42,540 nucleotides of DNA from Muribaculaceae bacterium (GCA_017620635.1 JAGAUV010000024.1:1-42540); one strand, 5' to 3'. Shown: positions 1-8,178, numbered from the stretch's first letter. Notes: generated from the sequence alone by a model not told the origin. Numbers and translations are program-made.

Positions 1-219
1 CAATATTTGGAATAGCAAAAGATATTCAGAAAGATTTAGATTTACTATGTACTCCAAATAGTGCTTGATTATTAATGATTTGCAATTTTATGATATTTCT
101 TGAATATGTAGGTTCGAGAGCCTCTATCACTGATGGCATTGGATACTGATGAGTGTTTAAAGTATATTGACAGCATCTTCAATGATATAAAGTCTGGGTT
201 GCGGATGCTTCAATAACAG
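1..219. other. AT-rich left edge with short open fragments
   Basis: This stretch is clearly more AT-rich than the genes to its right and has no complete gene. On the + strand, 3-68 reads as 21 codons ending in a stop (tail DLLCTPNSA), 75-147 starts with ATG and stays open for 23 codons, and 112-216 reads as 34 open codons ending FNDIKSGLRMLQ. The second and third together would form one short protein if a single frameshift near 112-117 is allowed. The minus strand also has a short open piece. They could be the tail of a gene cut by the window edge and a decayed relic, or chance. I cannot assign a family or even a strand. Confidence 0.3.
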
Positions 220-263
220 ATGGCCGGAATTTGCCCTTTCGCATGTAAGTTAAAAGACAAGCC

Positions 264-295
264 TGTGCGCATTTCAAAAAAAATGCGTAACTTTG
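264..295 (+). promoter_or_regulatory. Bacteroidota-type promoter for the sigma-54 activator
   Basis: A perfect -7 element TAACTTTG lies at 288-295. A weak -33 match (TGTG for TTTG) is at 264-267 with the usual 20-base spacer. Transcription would begin around 302-304, which almost coincides with the ATG at 304. Confidence 0.55.
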
Positions 296-303
296 TATCT
301 GCT

Positions 304-1539
304 ATGCAAATCAACACTAATCCCACTCCTACACCTCAGGTACTCCAGGCTAAGCAGCGTTTCGGCATCATAGGCAATGCTCCGGCGCTAACTGCCGCTG
401 TGGAGAGGGCTATTCGTGTCGCTCCTATCGACTTGTCGGTGCTTGTTACCGGCGAGAGCGGTGCCGGCAAGGAGTTCTTTCCTCAGATCATACATGCATT
501 CAGTGCTCGCAAGCACGCCAAATATATCGCCGTCAACTGTGGCGCCATTCCCGAAGGAACTATCGACTCAGAGTTGTTCGGCCATGAAAAAGGAGCCTTT
601 ACCGGCGCCGTCGATTCGCGAAAAGGATACTTCGAGGAAGCCAACGGCGGCACCATCTTTCTCGACGAAGTGGCCGAGCTGCCTCTTACCACTCAGGCAC
701 GACTGCTGCGAGTGCTCGAGACCGGTGAGTTTCTCAAAGTAGGCTCATCCACCGTACAGCGCACAAGCGTGCGTATCGTCGCCGCCACAAACGTCGACCT
801 CCAGGCCGCCGTTGCCGACGGGCGCTTCCGCGAGGACCTATATTACCGCCTGTCTACCGTACAGATACACATACCGCCTCTGCGCGACCGAGGCATCGAC
901 ATCCGTCTGCTCACACGCAAATTCGCTGCCGACTTCTCCGAGCGATACCGCATGCCGCCGATATCATTCAGCATCGAGGCCGAAGAAACCATGCGCCACT
1001 ACCGCTGGCCGGGAAATGTGCGACAGCTTAAAAACATTGTAGAGCAACTCGCGCTCTTCGAGGCCGGCAAAGAGATCACACCGGCGGTGCTCGAGCAATA
1101 TCTGCCGGCGATTTCCACAAGCTATATCCCCACGGTAGGTGTCGACGTCCACTCATACCAGCGAGAGCGAGAGATGCTGTTCGGCATGATATTCAACCTC
1201 CAGAGCCGCATCGACGAACTCCAGAGCCGCATCGACAATTCAGCCCCTGCGCATATATCCAAAGGCAAGCTGATCGAACACGAGTCCGACACAAAAGACG
1301 ACTCCTTTACCACATCGCTCGTCGTTCGCCGCCACGAAGCTTCGGAGTCGGCGCCACCCTGCTCGGAAGTCGCTTATTCAGAAGTACTCAACACTCCCGA
1401 AACACTCGAGGACAACGAACGCGAGACCATACGCCGTGCGCTCCTGCGCAACGATGGCCGGCGAAAAGCCGCTGCCGACGAGCTACAGATCTCCGAACGC
1501 ACCCTCTACCGCAAAATAAAGGAATATGGCCTGGAATAA
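304..1539 (+). CDS. Sigma-54-dependent transcriptional activator without a sensory domain
   Basis: Bacterial enhancer-binding protein of 411 residues that would remodel RNA polymerase-sigma-54 using ATP. Walker A is GESGAGKE at residues 50-57, the sigma-54 contact loop GAFTGA is at 97-102, and Walker B FLDE is at 119-122. A Fis-type helix-turn-helix closes the protein (ending ISERTLYRKIKEYGLE). The AAA+ module begins almost at the N-terminus, so there is no receiver, GAF or PAS domain. Between AAA+ and the HTH is a linker with a predicted coiled coil built on two identical heptads. The frame is open further upstream (to 220), but the -7 box at 288-295 lies inside that extension, so ATG 304 is preferred; this leaves almost no 5' leader. 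lptE overlaps the 3' end by 14 bases, so the activator is co-transcribed with envelope genes. What it controls cannot be told from sequence. Confidence 0.9.
   Translation: MQINTNPTPTPQVLQAKQRFGIIGNAPALTAAVERAIRVAPIDLSVLVTGESGAGKEFFPQIIHAFSARKHAKYIAVNCGAIPEGTIDSELFGHEKGAFTGAVDSRKGYFEEANGGTIFLDEVAELPLTTQARLLRVLETGEFLKVGSSTVQRTSVRIVAATNVDLQAAVADGRFREDLYYRLSTVQIHIPPLRDRGIDIRLLTRKFAADFSERYRMPPISFSIEAEETMRHYRWPGNVRQLKNIVEQLALFEAGKEITPAVLEQYLPAISTSYIPTVGVDVHSYQREREMLFGMIFNLQSRIDELQSRIDNSAPAHISKGKLIEHESDTKDDSFTTSLVVRRHEASESAPPCSEVAYSEVLNTPETLEDNERETIRRALLRNDGRRKAAADELQISERTLYRKIKEYGLE
1198..1238 (+). repeat. 21-bp tandem duplication encoding two heptads
   Basis: Two near-identical copies (1198-1217 and 1219-1238) with a 21-base period encode LQSRIDE then LQSRIDN, residues 299-312 of the sigma-54 activator. 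The period equals one coiled-coil heptad, so copy-number change would keep both the frame and the heptad register. Confidence 0.85.
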
Positions 1540-2044
1540 GATAATTACACCGATTATAGTTCTCCTTTGCGCGATGATACCGATGGGCTGTCGCATAAGC
1601 GTCGGCATGAACGGTTCCGCTCTCGACTATAACATATATCACACCGTCAATGTAGGCCAGTTCCCCATCCGCGCGGCACTGGTATACCCTCCCCTACAGC
1701 CGATGTTCGAGAACGCGCTCCTCGACTACATCGACAAAAACACCCGTCTGCAGACAACCGACGGCGCATCAGACCTCCAGATCGAAGGCGAGATCACAGG
1801 ATACGCCCTTTCGCCTCAGGCCGTTACCGAAAACGCATATGCCTCAATGACCCGACTCACTATCACAGTGAGAGTGAAGTACACCGACAATAAGGAAGAA
1901 GGAAAAGATATCGACCAGACATTCAGCGCCTACCGCGACTTCCCGTCGACCGAAATGATTACCGACGTACAGGATCAGCTGTGCGAAGAGATCAGCAAAG
2001 AACTTGTCGAACTCATATTCAACGCCACATTAGGCAACTGGTAA
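1526..2044 (+). CDS. lptE: LPS assembly lipoprotein LptE
   Basis: Lipoprotein of 172 residues. The N-terminus has a hydrophobic signal and a lipobox ending at Cys22 (IPMGC). The body fits the LptE/LptE-like family of Bacteroidota (a secretin-like alpha/beta fold), which plugs the LptD barrel in the outer membrane and helps place lipopolysaccharide at the cell surface. The start overlaps the end of the sigma-54 activator by 14 bases, and the stop shares its last base with the next start (TAATG), so this is translationally coupled. The same order (activator, LptE, TPR-like, SecG) is familiar in Bacteroidales genomes, which supports the call; the sequence alone is diverged from proteobacterial LptE. 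Confidence 0.8.
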   Translation: MAWNKIITPIIVLLCAMIPMGCRISVGMNGSALDYNIYHTVNVGQFPIRAALVYPPLQPMFENALLDYIDKNTRLQTTDGASDLQIEGEITGYALSPQAVTENAYASMTRLTITVRVKYTDNKEEGKDIDQTFSAYRDFPSTEMITDVQDQLCEEISKELVELIFNATLGNW

Positions 2045-2841
2045 TGAGCGATCTGAGCGAAATATTATATAGAGTAGCCAACACTCCCGACACCTGTGCG
2101 GCCGACGAATCCGACGCGCAGGCGCTCTTCGACGCCATCGCCACACATCCGTATTTCACTGCCGCCGCGGTAGTCCTGCTGCGTCACTGGCCCGGTTCGT
2201 GGTCCGAGGAAAGGCTCGCCGAAGTACGCAACAAAGTAGCCCTTGCTGCAGCCGACCGTCACACCATGCTCGTGGCCCGGTATGGCGAAGAATGGACAAA
2301 ATTCTATCCCGAGGCTCAGCCTCAGGCGCCGCAGCAGACAGTCGACGTGATCGAATCGTTCCTGCAGACTTACGGCTCATGCACACCCGAAGAAGAAGCG
2401 CAGCTCGAGCGCCTCATCTTCAACCCCACTCCCGACTATGCCGAAATGCTCGCGCGGCAGGAACAGCAGGAGCTCCCCGATGACGACGACGATGTCGACC
2501 CGGGCTCACAGGATGCGCTGATCAACGCATTCATCCGCAGCCAGCACCCCAAAAGCACTGTCGAGCACGAGATCCTGCCCGAGAAGCCCGACAAAGAAGA
2601 AGAAAAGGCCGTACATCGCCCCGAGCATACCGACGACAGCCTGCTGAGCGAGAGTCTCGCCAAAATTTTCATAAAACAAGGCCGATACGAGCGCGCTTTC
2701 GAAATTATATCGGGCTTAAATTTGAAATTTCCAAAAAAAAGTGCTTACTTTGCAGACCAATTGCGTTTCCTGCAAAAATTGATAATAAACCAGCGTCGGA
2801 TTGCCGAGTTGAACGGCCAGGCCGACGCCGACAAAAACTAA
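2044..2841 (+). CDS. TPR-like conserved cytoplasmic protein
   Basis: Protein of 265 residues with no signal peptide. I start it at ATG 2044, which shares a base with the lptE stop, rather than at the upstream in-frame codon at 1981 inside lptE. The middle is acidic (a run of five Asp) and low-complexity. The C-terminal 70 residues contain a helical pair (around AKIFIKQGRYERAFEII) that looks like one tetratricopeptide unit. The gene lies between lptE and secG in a conserved Bacteroidales order, so it is probably a scaffold or assembly factor, but no function is established. The last 120 bases are markedly AT-rich because they also contain a promoter for secG. Confidence 0.75.
   Translation: MSDLSEILYRVANTPDTCAADESDAQALFDAIATHPYFTAAAVVLLRHWPGSWSEERLAEVRNKVALAAADRHTMLVARYGEEWTKFYPEAQPQAPQQTVDVIESFLQTYGSCTPEEEAQLERLIFNPTPDYAEMLARQEQQELPDDDDDVDPGSQDALINAFIRSQHPKSTVEHEILPEKPDKEEEKAVHRPEHTDDSLLSESLAKIFIKQGRYERAFEIISGLNLKFPKKSAYFADQLRFLQKLIINQRRIAELNGQADADKN
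2721..2752 (+). promoter_or_regulatory. Promoter for secG inside the upstream gene
   Basis: TTTG at 2721-2724, a 20-base spacer, then TTACTTTG at 2745-2752, one mismatch from TAnnTTTG. It lies in the coding sequence of the upstream gene, about 95 bases before the secG ATG, in a locally AT-rich patch. Confidence 0.5.
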
Positions 2842-2848
2842 ATATACT

Positions 2849-3220
2849 ATGCACGTTGTCATAATTGTTTTGACCGTTATCGTTGCCATACTCCTTATCG
2901 GCATCGTTCTCATCCAGAAATCTAAAGGCGGCGGCCTTTCCTCGCAGTTCGGCGGTGCCGGCACTGTGATGGGCGTTCGTCAGACCAACAGTTTCCTCGA
3001 GAAAGCTACATGGACTCTCGTTTCATGCCTCGTCGTGCTGTCTATCATCTCGGCATTCACAATGCCTAAGATGGGCAACGCTACCGAGCTCCGCACTCAG
3101 CCTGTTGCCGCTCCTGCAGCTGCCACAGCGCCGGCCGGTCAGTTCGACACTCCTGCTACCCCCGAAGTTGAAGTAGAGGAAGAAGCTGTTGAGGTCGAGA
3201 CTCCCTCAGAGCAGCAGTAA
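2849..3220 (+). CDS. secG: Preprotein translocase subunit SecG
   Basis: Inner-membrane protein of 123 residues that assists SecYE during protein export. Two transmembrane helices (residues about 3-23 and 53-72) flank the typical SecG loop QKSKGGGLSSQFGG. After the second helix there is an Ala/Pro-rich and then Glu-rich cytoplasmic or periplasmic tail of about 45 residues, longer than in E. coli but usual in Bacteroidota. It starts 7 bases after the TPR-like gene and is followed by a terminator hairpin, so it is the last gene of the operon and can also be read from its own promoter. Confidence 0.95.
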   Translation: MHVVIIVLTVIVAILLIGIVLIQKSKGGGLSSQFGGAGTVMGVRQTNSFLEKATWTLVSCLVVLSIISAFTMPKMGNATELRTQPVAAPAAATAPAGQFDTPATPEVEVEEEAVEVETPSEQQ

Positions 3221-3245
3221 TCTCACACCACAGCATATCGACGGG

Positions 3246-3272
3246 TCATCTCCTGCAACTCACGGGAGATGA
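3246..3272 (+). terminator. Hairpin after secG
   Basis: Inverted repeat TCATCTCC / GGAGATGA extended by a G-T and a G-C pair to a 10-bp stem, with a 7-base loop. The downstream T tract is poor, so it is a likely but not textbook intrinsic terminator. Confidence 0.6.
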
Positions 3273-3302
3273 TTTGTCGTATATATCTGTTTGGGTGCCT
3301 CA

Positions 3303-3334
3303 TTTGCATGTACACAAAAAATGTAGTAATTTTG
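3303..3334 (+). promoter_or_regulatory. Promoter for the U32-crcB-GH43 operon
   Basis: TTTG at 3303-3306, a 20-base spacer and a perfect -7 element TAATTTTG at 3327-3334. The ATG of the U32 gene is at 3343, so transcription would start almost at the start codon. Confidence 0.65.
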
Positions 3335-3342
3335 TCCTGATT

Positions 3343-4584
3343 ATGAAGCGGAAAGATTTTGAGATAATGGCCCCCGTGGGCAGCTACGAGTCATTGGCGG
3401 CGGCCATCGAGGCCGGAGCCGATGCCATATACTTCGGTGTCGAAGGTCTGAACATGCGTTCGCGCTCCAGCGCAAACTTCACTCTCGACGACCTCGCCCG
3501 TATCGTACAGCGATGCAACGACGCCGGGGTAAAGACCTATCTTACAGTCAACACCGTAATATACGACGCCGATCTCGACTACCTCGACAAGATCGTCGCT
3601 GCGGCCGCCGAGGCCGGTGTATCGGCCATCATCGCGTCCGACATCGCCGTGTTCAACGCTTGCCGGCGCCACGGCGTAGAGATACACATATCCACCCAAT
3701 GCAACATTACCAACATCGAGGCCGTGCGCTTCTACGCCGCCTTTGCCGATGTGATGGTTCTCGCCCGTGAGCTAAATCTCGAGCAGGTGCGTGCGATCTT
3801 CGACAAAATCGACGAAGAAGACATCCGCGGACCTCACGGCGAACGGATACGCCTCGAGATGTTCTGTCACGGAGCACTCTGCATGGCCGTCTCCGGCAAA
3901 TGCTATCTCAGCCTGCATCAGATGAACTCCAGCGCAAACCGCGGCGCATGCACTCAGATATGCCGGAGAGGATACGAGGTTACCGACCTTGAGACCGGCG
4001 ACAAACTCGCCATCGAGAACAAATACATAATGTCGCCCAAGGACCTCAAGACCATACACTTCCTCGACCGCCTCGTCGACGCCGGCGTGCGCGTACTCAA
4101 GATCGAAGGCCGTGCACGAGGCCCCGAATACGTCTACACAGCCGTCAAATGCTATTCCGAGGCCCTCGAGGCCATATGCGACGGTTCTTTCGGCGCCGAA
4201 GCCGTCGCCCGGTGGGACAATGAGCTGCAGAAGATATTCAACCGTGGATTCTGGGACGGATACTACCTCGGCAAGCGTCTCGGCGAATGGTCAGGCAAAT
4301 ACGGTTCCTCGGCGACAAGGACAAAACAATATGTCGCAAAAGGCGTGAAATGGTTCTCGCGACTCGGAGTAGGCGAATTTCTGATGGAAGGAGCCGAACT
4401 CGCCGTCGGCGATGAAGTCGTAATTACAGGTCCCACCACCGGTGCTCTCATACTGACCGTCGACGATATCCGGGTCGACGGAAAAAGCGTCGACAGGACT
4501 GTCAAAGGCGAATCATTCTCGATAGCTGTCCCGGCGAAGATCAGACCGGCCGACAAGCTGTATAAATGGGTCCGTAATGATTAA
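3343..4584 (+). CDS. U32 family peptidase-like protein (RNA hydroxylation type)
   Basis: Protein of 413 residues of the U32/collagenase-like family. Members such as TrhP (YegQ) and RlhA add hydroxyl groups to tRNA or rRNA and depend on conserved cysteines; the old name protease is misleading. The N-terminus APVGSYESLAAAIEAGADAI and the family signature MFCHGALCMAVSGKC, followed by a further Cys pair in GACTQICRRGYE, are present. The C-terminal 80 residues form a small beta domain. I start at ATG 3343 because the promoter -7 box overlaps any earlier start. The stop overlaps crcB by 8 bases. TrhP-type tRNA hydroxylation is the most probable role; which RNA it modifies is not visible here. Confidence 0.85.
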   Translation: MKRKDFEIMAPVGSYESLAAAIEAGADAIYFGVEGLNMRSRSSANFTLDDLARIVQRCNDAGVKTYLTVNTVIYDADLDYLDKIVAAAAEAGVSAIIASDIAVFNACRRHGVEIHISTQCNITNIEAVRFYAAFADVMVLARELNLEQVRAIFDKIDEEDIRGPHGERIRLEMFCHGALCMAVSGKCYLSLHQMNSSANRGACTQICRRGYEVTDLETGDKLAIENKYIMSPKDLKTIHFLDRLVDAGVRVLKIEGRARGPEYVYTAVKCYSEALEAICDGSFGAEAVARWDNELQKIFNRGFWDGYYLGKRLGEWSGKYGSSATRTKQYVAKGVKWFSRLGVGEFLMEGAELAVGDEVVITGPTTGALILTVDDIRVDGKSVDRTVKGESFSIAVPAKIRPADKLYKWVRND

Positions 4585-4948
4585 AACCTGGATCTTCATC
4601 GGTCTCGGCAGCTTCGCAGGAGGCATAGCCCGATATGCCGTCAGCCGGCTGGCTACACACATCGCCGGTCTGTCATCCCTGTGGGGCACTCTCGCGGCAA
4701 ACCTTCTCGGATGTCTCGCAATAGGCATGCTCTACGGCCTTTTCGAGAGGCACGGTGCCATTAGCGAGCACTGGAGGCTATTCCTCACGGTCGGTTTCTG
4801 CGGCGGCTTTACCACCTTTTCTACCTTCGTCCACGAAAACTACTCCGGCATATCCGACGGCCGCTTCTTCGAGATGGCATGTTACGCCGCCGGCAGTTTC
4901 CTCCTTGGCCTGCTCATGGTGCACTTCGGCCACCTCATCACAAGATAA
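4577..4948 (+). CDS. crcB: Fluoride channel CrcB/Fluc
   Basis: Small inner-membrane protein of 123 residues with four predicted helices. It matches the Fluc family, whose dimers let fluoride leave the cell. The signature GFCGGFTTFSTF near residue 73 holds the Phe and Thr residues that line the pore, and the N-terminal GLGSFAGGIARY and NLLGC motifs are present. The start overlaps the U32 gene by 8 bases and the next gene begins 18 bases after the stop, so it is the middle of a three-gene operon. No fluoride riboswitch is seen, and none would be expected at an internal gene. Confidence 0.95.
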   Translation: MIKTWIFIGLGSFAGGIARYAVSRLATHIAGLSSLWGTLAANLLGCLAIGMLYGLFERHGAISEHWRLFLTVGFCGGFTTFSTFVHENYSGISDGRFFEMACYAAGSFLLGLLMVHFGHLITR

Positions 4949-4966
4949 CATATATAAAACGATACT

Positions 4967-6073
4967 ATGAAAACTACAAGATTCTACATCGCTCTCCTCG
5001 CAGCACTGGTGCTCCTGCCCGTGGCCTGCACGCAGAAAGCCACCGAGCAGCGTGTGGCAGAACTGACAAATCCCCTGCCCATGAAGTTCGGCGACCCTTT
5101 CATGCTCCACGCTTCCGACGGCCGTTACTATATGTACGGCACTTCTCTCGGCGACGGATTCGAGGCATACGTCTCCGACAGCCTTACCGACTGGACTCCG
5201 ATCGGACAGGTCTACAAAGGAGGCTCGGAAAGCCAGTGGAACAAAGACTGCTTCTGGGCTCCCGAGGTATACGAACGCGATGGCAAGTACTATCTCTTCT
5301 ATAGCTCCAACGCACGCGAGAACCCCGGCAACGAAGAAGAGAACTTCCAGATAGGCGTCGCTGTCGCCGACAGCCCGGCCGGGCCTTTTACCGATCTCTT
5401 CGAGCACCCCGTATTCACAGCACCCTACCCTGTGATCGATGCCAACGTGCTCTTCGACGACGCTTCCGGCAAGACATACCTCTATTTCTCTCGCTGCTGC
5501 TACAAGCACCCCGTCGAGAGCGAGATCGCAGAGAAAGCCCGTAAGGAAGGCCTCTACGACAGCATCGAGGAAAGCTGGGTCTACGGCGTTGAACTCGCCC
5601 CCGACTTCTCCGGTATTATCGGCGAGCCCGTTGCACTCCTTGCGCCGCCCACGCGGCTCGACGATGCTCAGAGCGAATGGGAAAGCCGCACGGTTACAGC
5701 AGGCGAGGCGCCGCGCCGATGGACCGAAGGATCATACATCTTCCGCCACGGCGACGACTATTACATCATGTACAGCGCCAACGCTTTCTTCGGCTCGCAC
5801 TATGCCGTGGGCTACGCCAAATCCAAGTCGCCTCTCGGTCCGTTCGAGAAAGCAGCGAACAACCCCGTCCTCAGCGCCAGGGGCAATGTCGCCGGCACCG
5901 GACACAACATGGTCATCACTATGCCCGACAGCTCGATCTACACCGTATATCACGGTCGCATGGCCGACAACCCCGACGAGCGCGTAGTCCTCATCGACCG
6001 TGTCGAGATATCGCCCGAAGGTATATTGACTGTCGCCGGCCCCACAACCGAGCCGCAGAAGATTGCTTTCTAA
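4967..6073 (+). CDS. GH43-family glycoside hydrolase lipoprotein
   Basis: Lipoprotein of 368 residues (lipobox PVAC, Cys21), so probably anchored to the outer membrane or periplasmic face. The rest is one five-bladed beta-propeller of the GH43 type, which removes arabinose, xylose or galactose from plant polysaccharides. The three catalytic acids can be placed: Asp43 in FGDPFM (base), Asp158 in PVIDANV (pKa modulator) and Glu254 in WTEGSYIF (acid). No carbohydrate-binding module is attached. It is the last gene of the operon with the U32 protein and crcB and has no SusC/SusD pair next to it. The next gene, a secreted helical-barrel protein, may act on the same glycan. Substrate cannot be called. 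Confidence 0.9.
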   Translation: MKTTRFYIALLAALVLLPVACTQKATEQRVAELTNPLPMKFGDPFMLHASDGRYYMYGTSLGDGFEAYVSDSLTDWTPIGQVYKGGSESQWNKDCFWAPEVYERDGKYYLFYSSNARENPGNEEENFQIGVAVADSPAGPFTDLFEHPVFTAPYPVIDANVLFDDASGKTYLYFSRCCYKHPVESEIAEKARKEGLYDSIEESWVYGVELAPDFSGIIGEPVALLAPPTRLDDAQSEWESRTVTAGEAPRRWTEGSYIFRHGDDYYIMYSANAFFGSHYAVGYAKSKSPLGPFEKAANNPVLSARGNVAGTGHNMVITMPDSSIYTVYHGRMADNPDERVVLIDRVEISPEGILTVAGPTTEPQKIAF

Positions 6074-6101
6074 ATTTTTAATCATTTTTGTACTTAGGGT
6101 C

Positions 6102-6131
6102 TTGATTTCTCGCGAAAAATGCTTAATTTTG
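6102..6131 (+). promoter_or_regulatory. Promoter for the 670-residue secreted protein
   Basis: TTG at 6102-6104, a 19-base spacer and a perfect -7 box TAATTTTG at 6124-6131. The leader to ATG 6166 would be about 28 bases. Confidence 0.65.
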
Positions 6132-6165
6132 CACCAAACAGTGACCTTAGATCCAAAACCATTAA

Positions 6166-8178
6166 ATGAAGTATCTTAAATTACTCCGTCTCACAGTGCT
6201 TGCTTCGGCTTGCGCAGTGACATTCCCATCGCTTGCAGGCACTAAGCTCACCCTGAAAGCTCCTGGTGCTAAAGCTCAGGAAATCAACCTCGTCGCCGAC
6301 GCTAACGGCCGCATGAAGGCTGCCGACGGCAGAGCTCTGCCACTCGAGATCACTCGCGAGGCCATTGCAGGCAATGGCGTTACCGACATACGCTACACCG
6401 TAAAGGCCACAGAGCCATGCTATTTCAACCTGGCTGAAGACTGGATTCTCGACGGCACTCGCCACGATGCCTGCGAGTTCTACATGCCCGGTTTCTGGTA
6501 CCACCACAACCTCCGCTCCCCCAAAGAAGCACTGTCTTTCCATACCTCCGACACCTGGCGTGTCCGCGAGGACCGTCTGTCGTCTCCTCTGACCGGCGTA
6601 TACGATCCGGCCACCGCGAAAGGCTACACCGTCCTGCGCACCGACAAGGACCGTGCCGACGCTATGGAGCAGAACCAGTCCGGCGATATCATCCTGTCCG
6701 GCCACTCTTCGGTAGGTTTTACCGGTTTCGAGAACCGCGACGGCAAATCGTCACTCACTTTCGGATATCCCTACGTCGAGGCTCCGCGCCGCTACATCCG
6801 TAAGCTGCAGCTCATCGACCCCGTGCGTGCTTTCGAGCGCATGGCGCCCGGCGACGTCAGGCAGCTCTCGTGGCAGACACGTACTTTCGATGCCAAGGAC
6901 TACTCCGACTTCGTAGGCGACATATGGAATTACACCTTCGACACCCTCAACCCTGCACCTGTTGCCGGCGTTCTCAGCACCGACGAGGCTAAGGCTTGTC
7001 TGGCCAACTACTTCCGCCAGAGCTACGTAGGCAATCATCCTGTCAAATATTTCTCCTCAGCAGCGATGCCCGTCGCCGACTGCCGCAACATGGGCGAGCT
7101 CCACGTCGGATTCATCGGACGCCACCTCCTCAACGCTTTCAACGCACTCGAGTACGGCAACGAACGCAACGACAAGGAGCTTACCGACAAAGGTCTGTCC
7201 ATCCTCACTTCTACACTCGAGAACGGCATGACTCCTGAAGGATACTTCATGGAATGCTGCAACTTCGACAACGGATACGCCGACGACTTCCTCAGCATAC
7301 GCCGTCAGAGCGAGGCTGTGTTCGCTCTCATGCAGTATCTCGACTACGAGCGCCGTCGCGACAGCAAGCACCCCGAATGGGATTCTGCCATCCGCAAGGT
7401 ACTCGACAACATGATAGCCCTCCAGAACCCCGACGGCAGCTTCCCTCGCAAGTTCAAGGGTCTCAACCAGGTGGTCGACGCTTCGGGCGGTTCGTCGCCT
7501 TGCGCCATCATCCCCTTCGCAATGGCCTACAAGTACTTCGGCGACAAGCGATACCTCGAGGCTGCAAAAAAGACTGCGGTATATCTTGAGAACGAGCTCA
7601 TCGACAAGGCCGACTACTTCTCCTCTACCCTCGATGCTAACTGCGAGGACAAAGAGGCCGCAATCTACGCTTCCACAGCCCTCTACTACCTCACTCGCGT
7701 CACAAAAGGCAAGGAGCGAGCACACTACATGGATCAGTGCCGTCGCGCCGCTTACTTCGCCCTCTCGTGGTACTACATGTGGGACGTTCCCTTCTCGCCC
7801 GGTCAGATGCTCGGCGACGTCGACTTCCGCAGCCGCGGTTGGGGCAACGTTTCTGTCGAAAACAACCACATCGACGTCTACATCTTCGAGTTCAACACCG
7901 TTCTCGAGGCTCTCGCCAAAGAATATGCCGACAGCCGATTCAGCGACTTCGCTCAGGTAATAAAGACCTCCATGCTCCAGCTCATGCCTACTGCCGACAA
8001 CACTTTCACTATCGGCAAGGCCGGCTTCTATCCCGAAGTCGTGCAGCACACCACATGGGACTATGGCCGCAACGGCAAAGGTTTCTTCAACGATATCTTC
8101 GCGCCCGGATGGACGGTAGCCTCGCTCTGGCAGATGCTTTCGCCCGACAGGCTCGACCACTTCTTCGCCAAGAAATAA
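6166..8178 (+). CDS. Large secreted protein with helical-barrel (six-hairpin) fold, function unknown
   Basis: Secreted protein of 670 residues. It has a Sec signal peptide (cleavage likely after PSLAG, near residue 25), no lipobox, and an N-terminal beta-rich half with many aromatic residues. From about residue 270 the sequence is helical with a spacing typical of (alpha/alpha)6 barrels, the fold of many glycosidases, lyases and epimerases (for example the stretch NGYADDFLSIRRQSEAVFAL and the later WDVPFSPGQM). It does not match any glycoside hydrolase or lyase family signature that I recognise, and catalytic residues cannot be assigned. It has its own promoter 93 bases after a GH43 gene and is followed by a strong terminator, so it is transcribed alone. 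A carbohydrate-active enzyme is the best guess. Confidence 0.7.
   Translation: MKYLKLLRLTVLASACAVTFPSLAGTKLTLKAPGAKAQEINLVADANGRMKAADGRALPLEITREAIAGNGVTDIRYTVKATEPCYFNLAEDWILDGTRHDACEFYMPGFWYHHNLRSPKEALSFHTSDTWRVREDRLSSPLTGVYDPATAKGYTVLRTDKDRADAMEQNQSGDIILSGHSSVGFTGFENRDGKSSLTFGYPYVEAPRRYIRKLQLIDPVRAFERMAPGDVRQLSWQTRTFDAKDYSDFVGDIWNYTFDTLNPAPVAGVLSTDEAKACLANYFRQSYVGNHPVKYFSSAAMPVADCRNMGELHVGFIGRHLLNAFNALEYGNERNDKELTDKGLSILTSTLENGMTPEGYFMECCNFDNGYADDFLSIRRQSEAVFALMQYLDYERRRDSKHPEWDSAIRKVLDNMIALQNPDGSFPRKFKGLNQVVDASGGSSPCAIIPFAMAYKYFGDKRYLEAAKKTAVYLENELIDKADYFSSTLDANCEDKEAAIYASTALYYLTRVTKGKERAHYMDQCRRAAYFALSWYYMWDVPFSPGQMLGDVDFRSRGWGNVSVENNHIDVYIFEFNTVLEALAKEYADSRFSDFAQVIKTSMLQLMPTADNTFTIGKAGFYPEVVQHTTWDYGRNGKGFFNDIFAPGWTVASLWQMLSPDRLDHFFAKK

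Noticed and set aside
4949-4966. Fluoride riboswitch linked to crcB
   Set aside because: crcB is internal to an operon with overlapping genes, and the operon promoter leaves no leader for a riboswitch.
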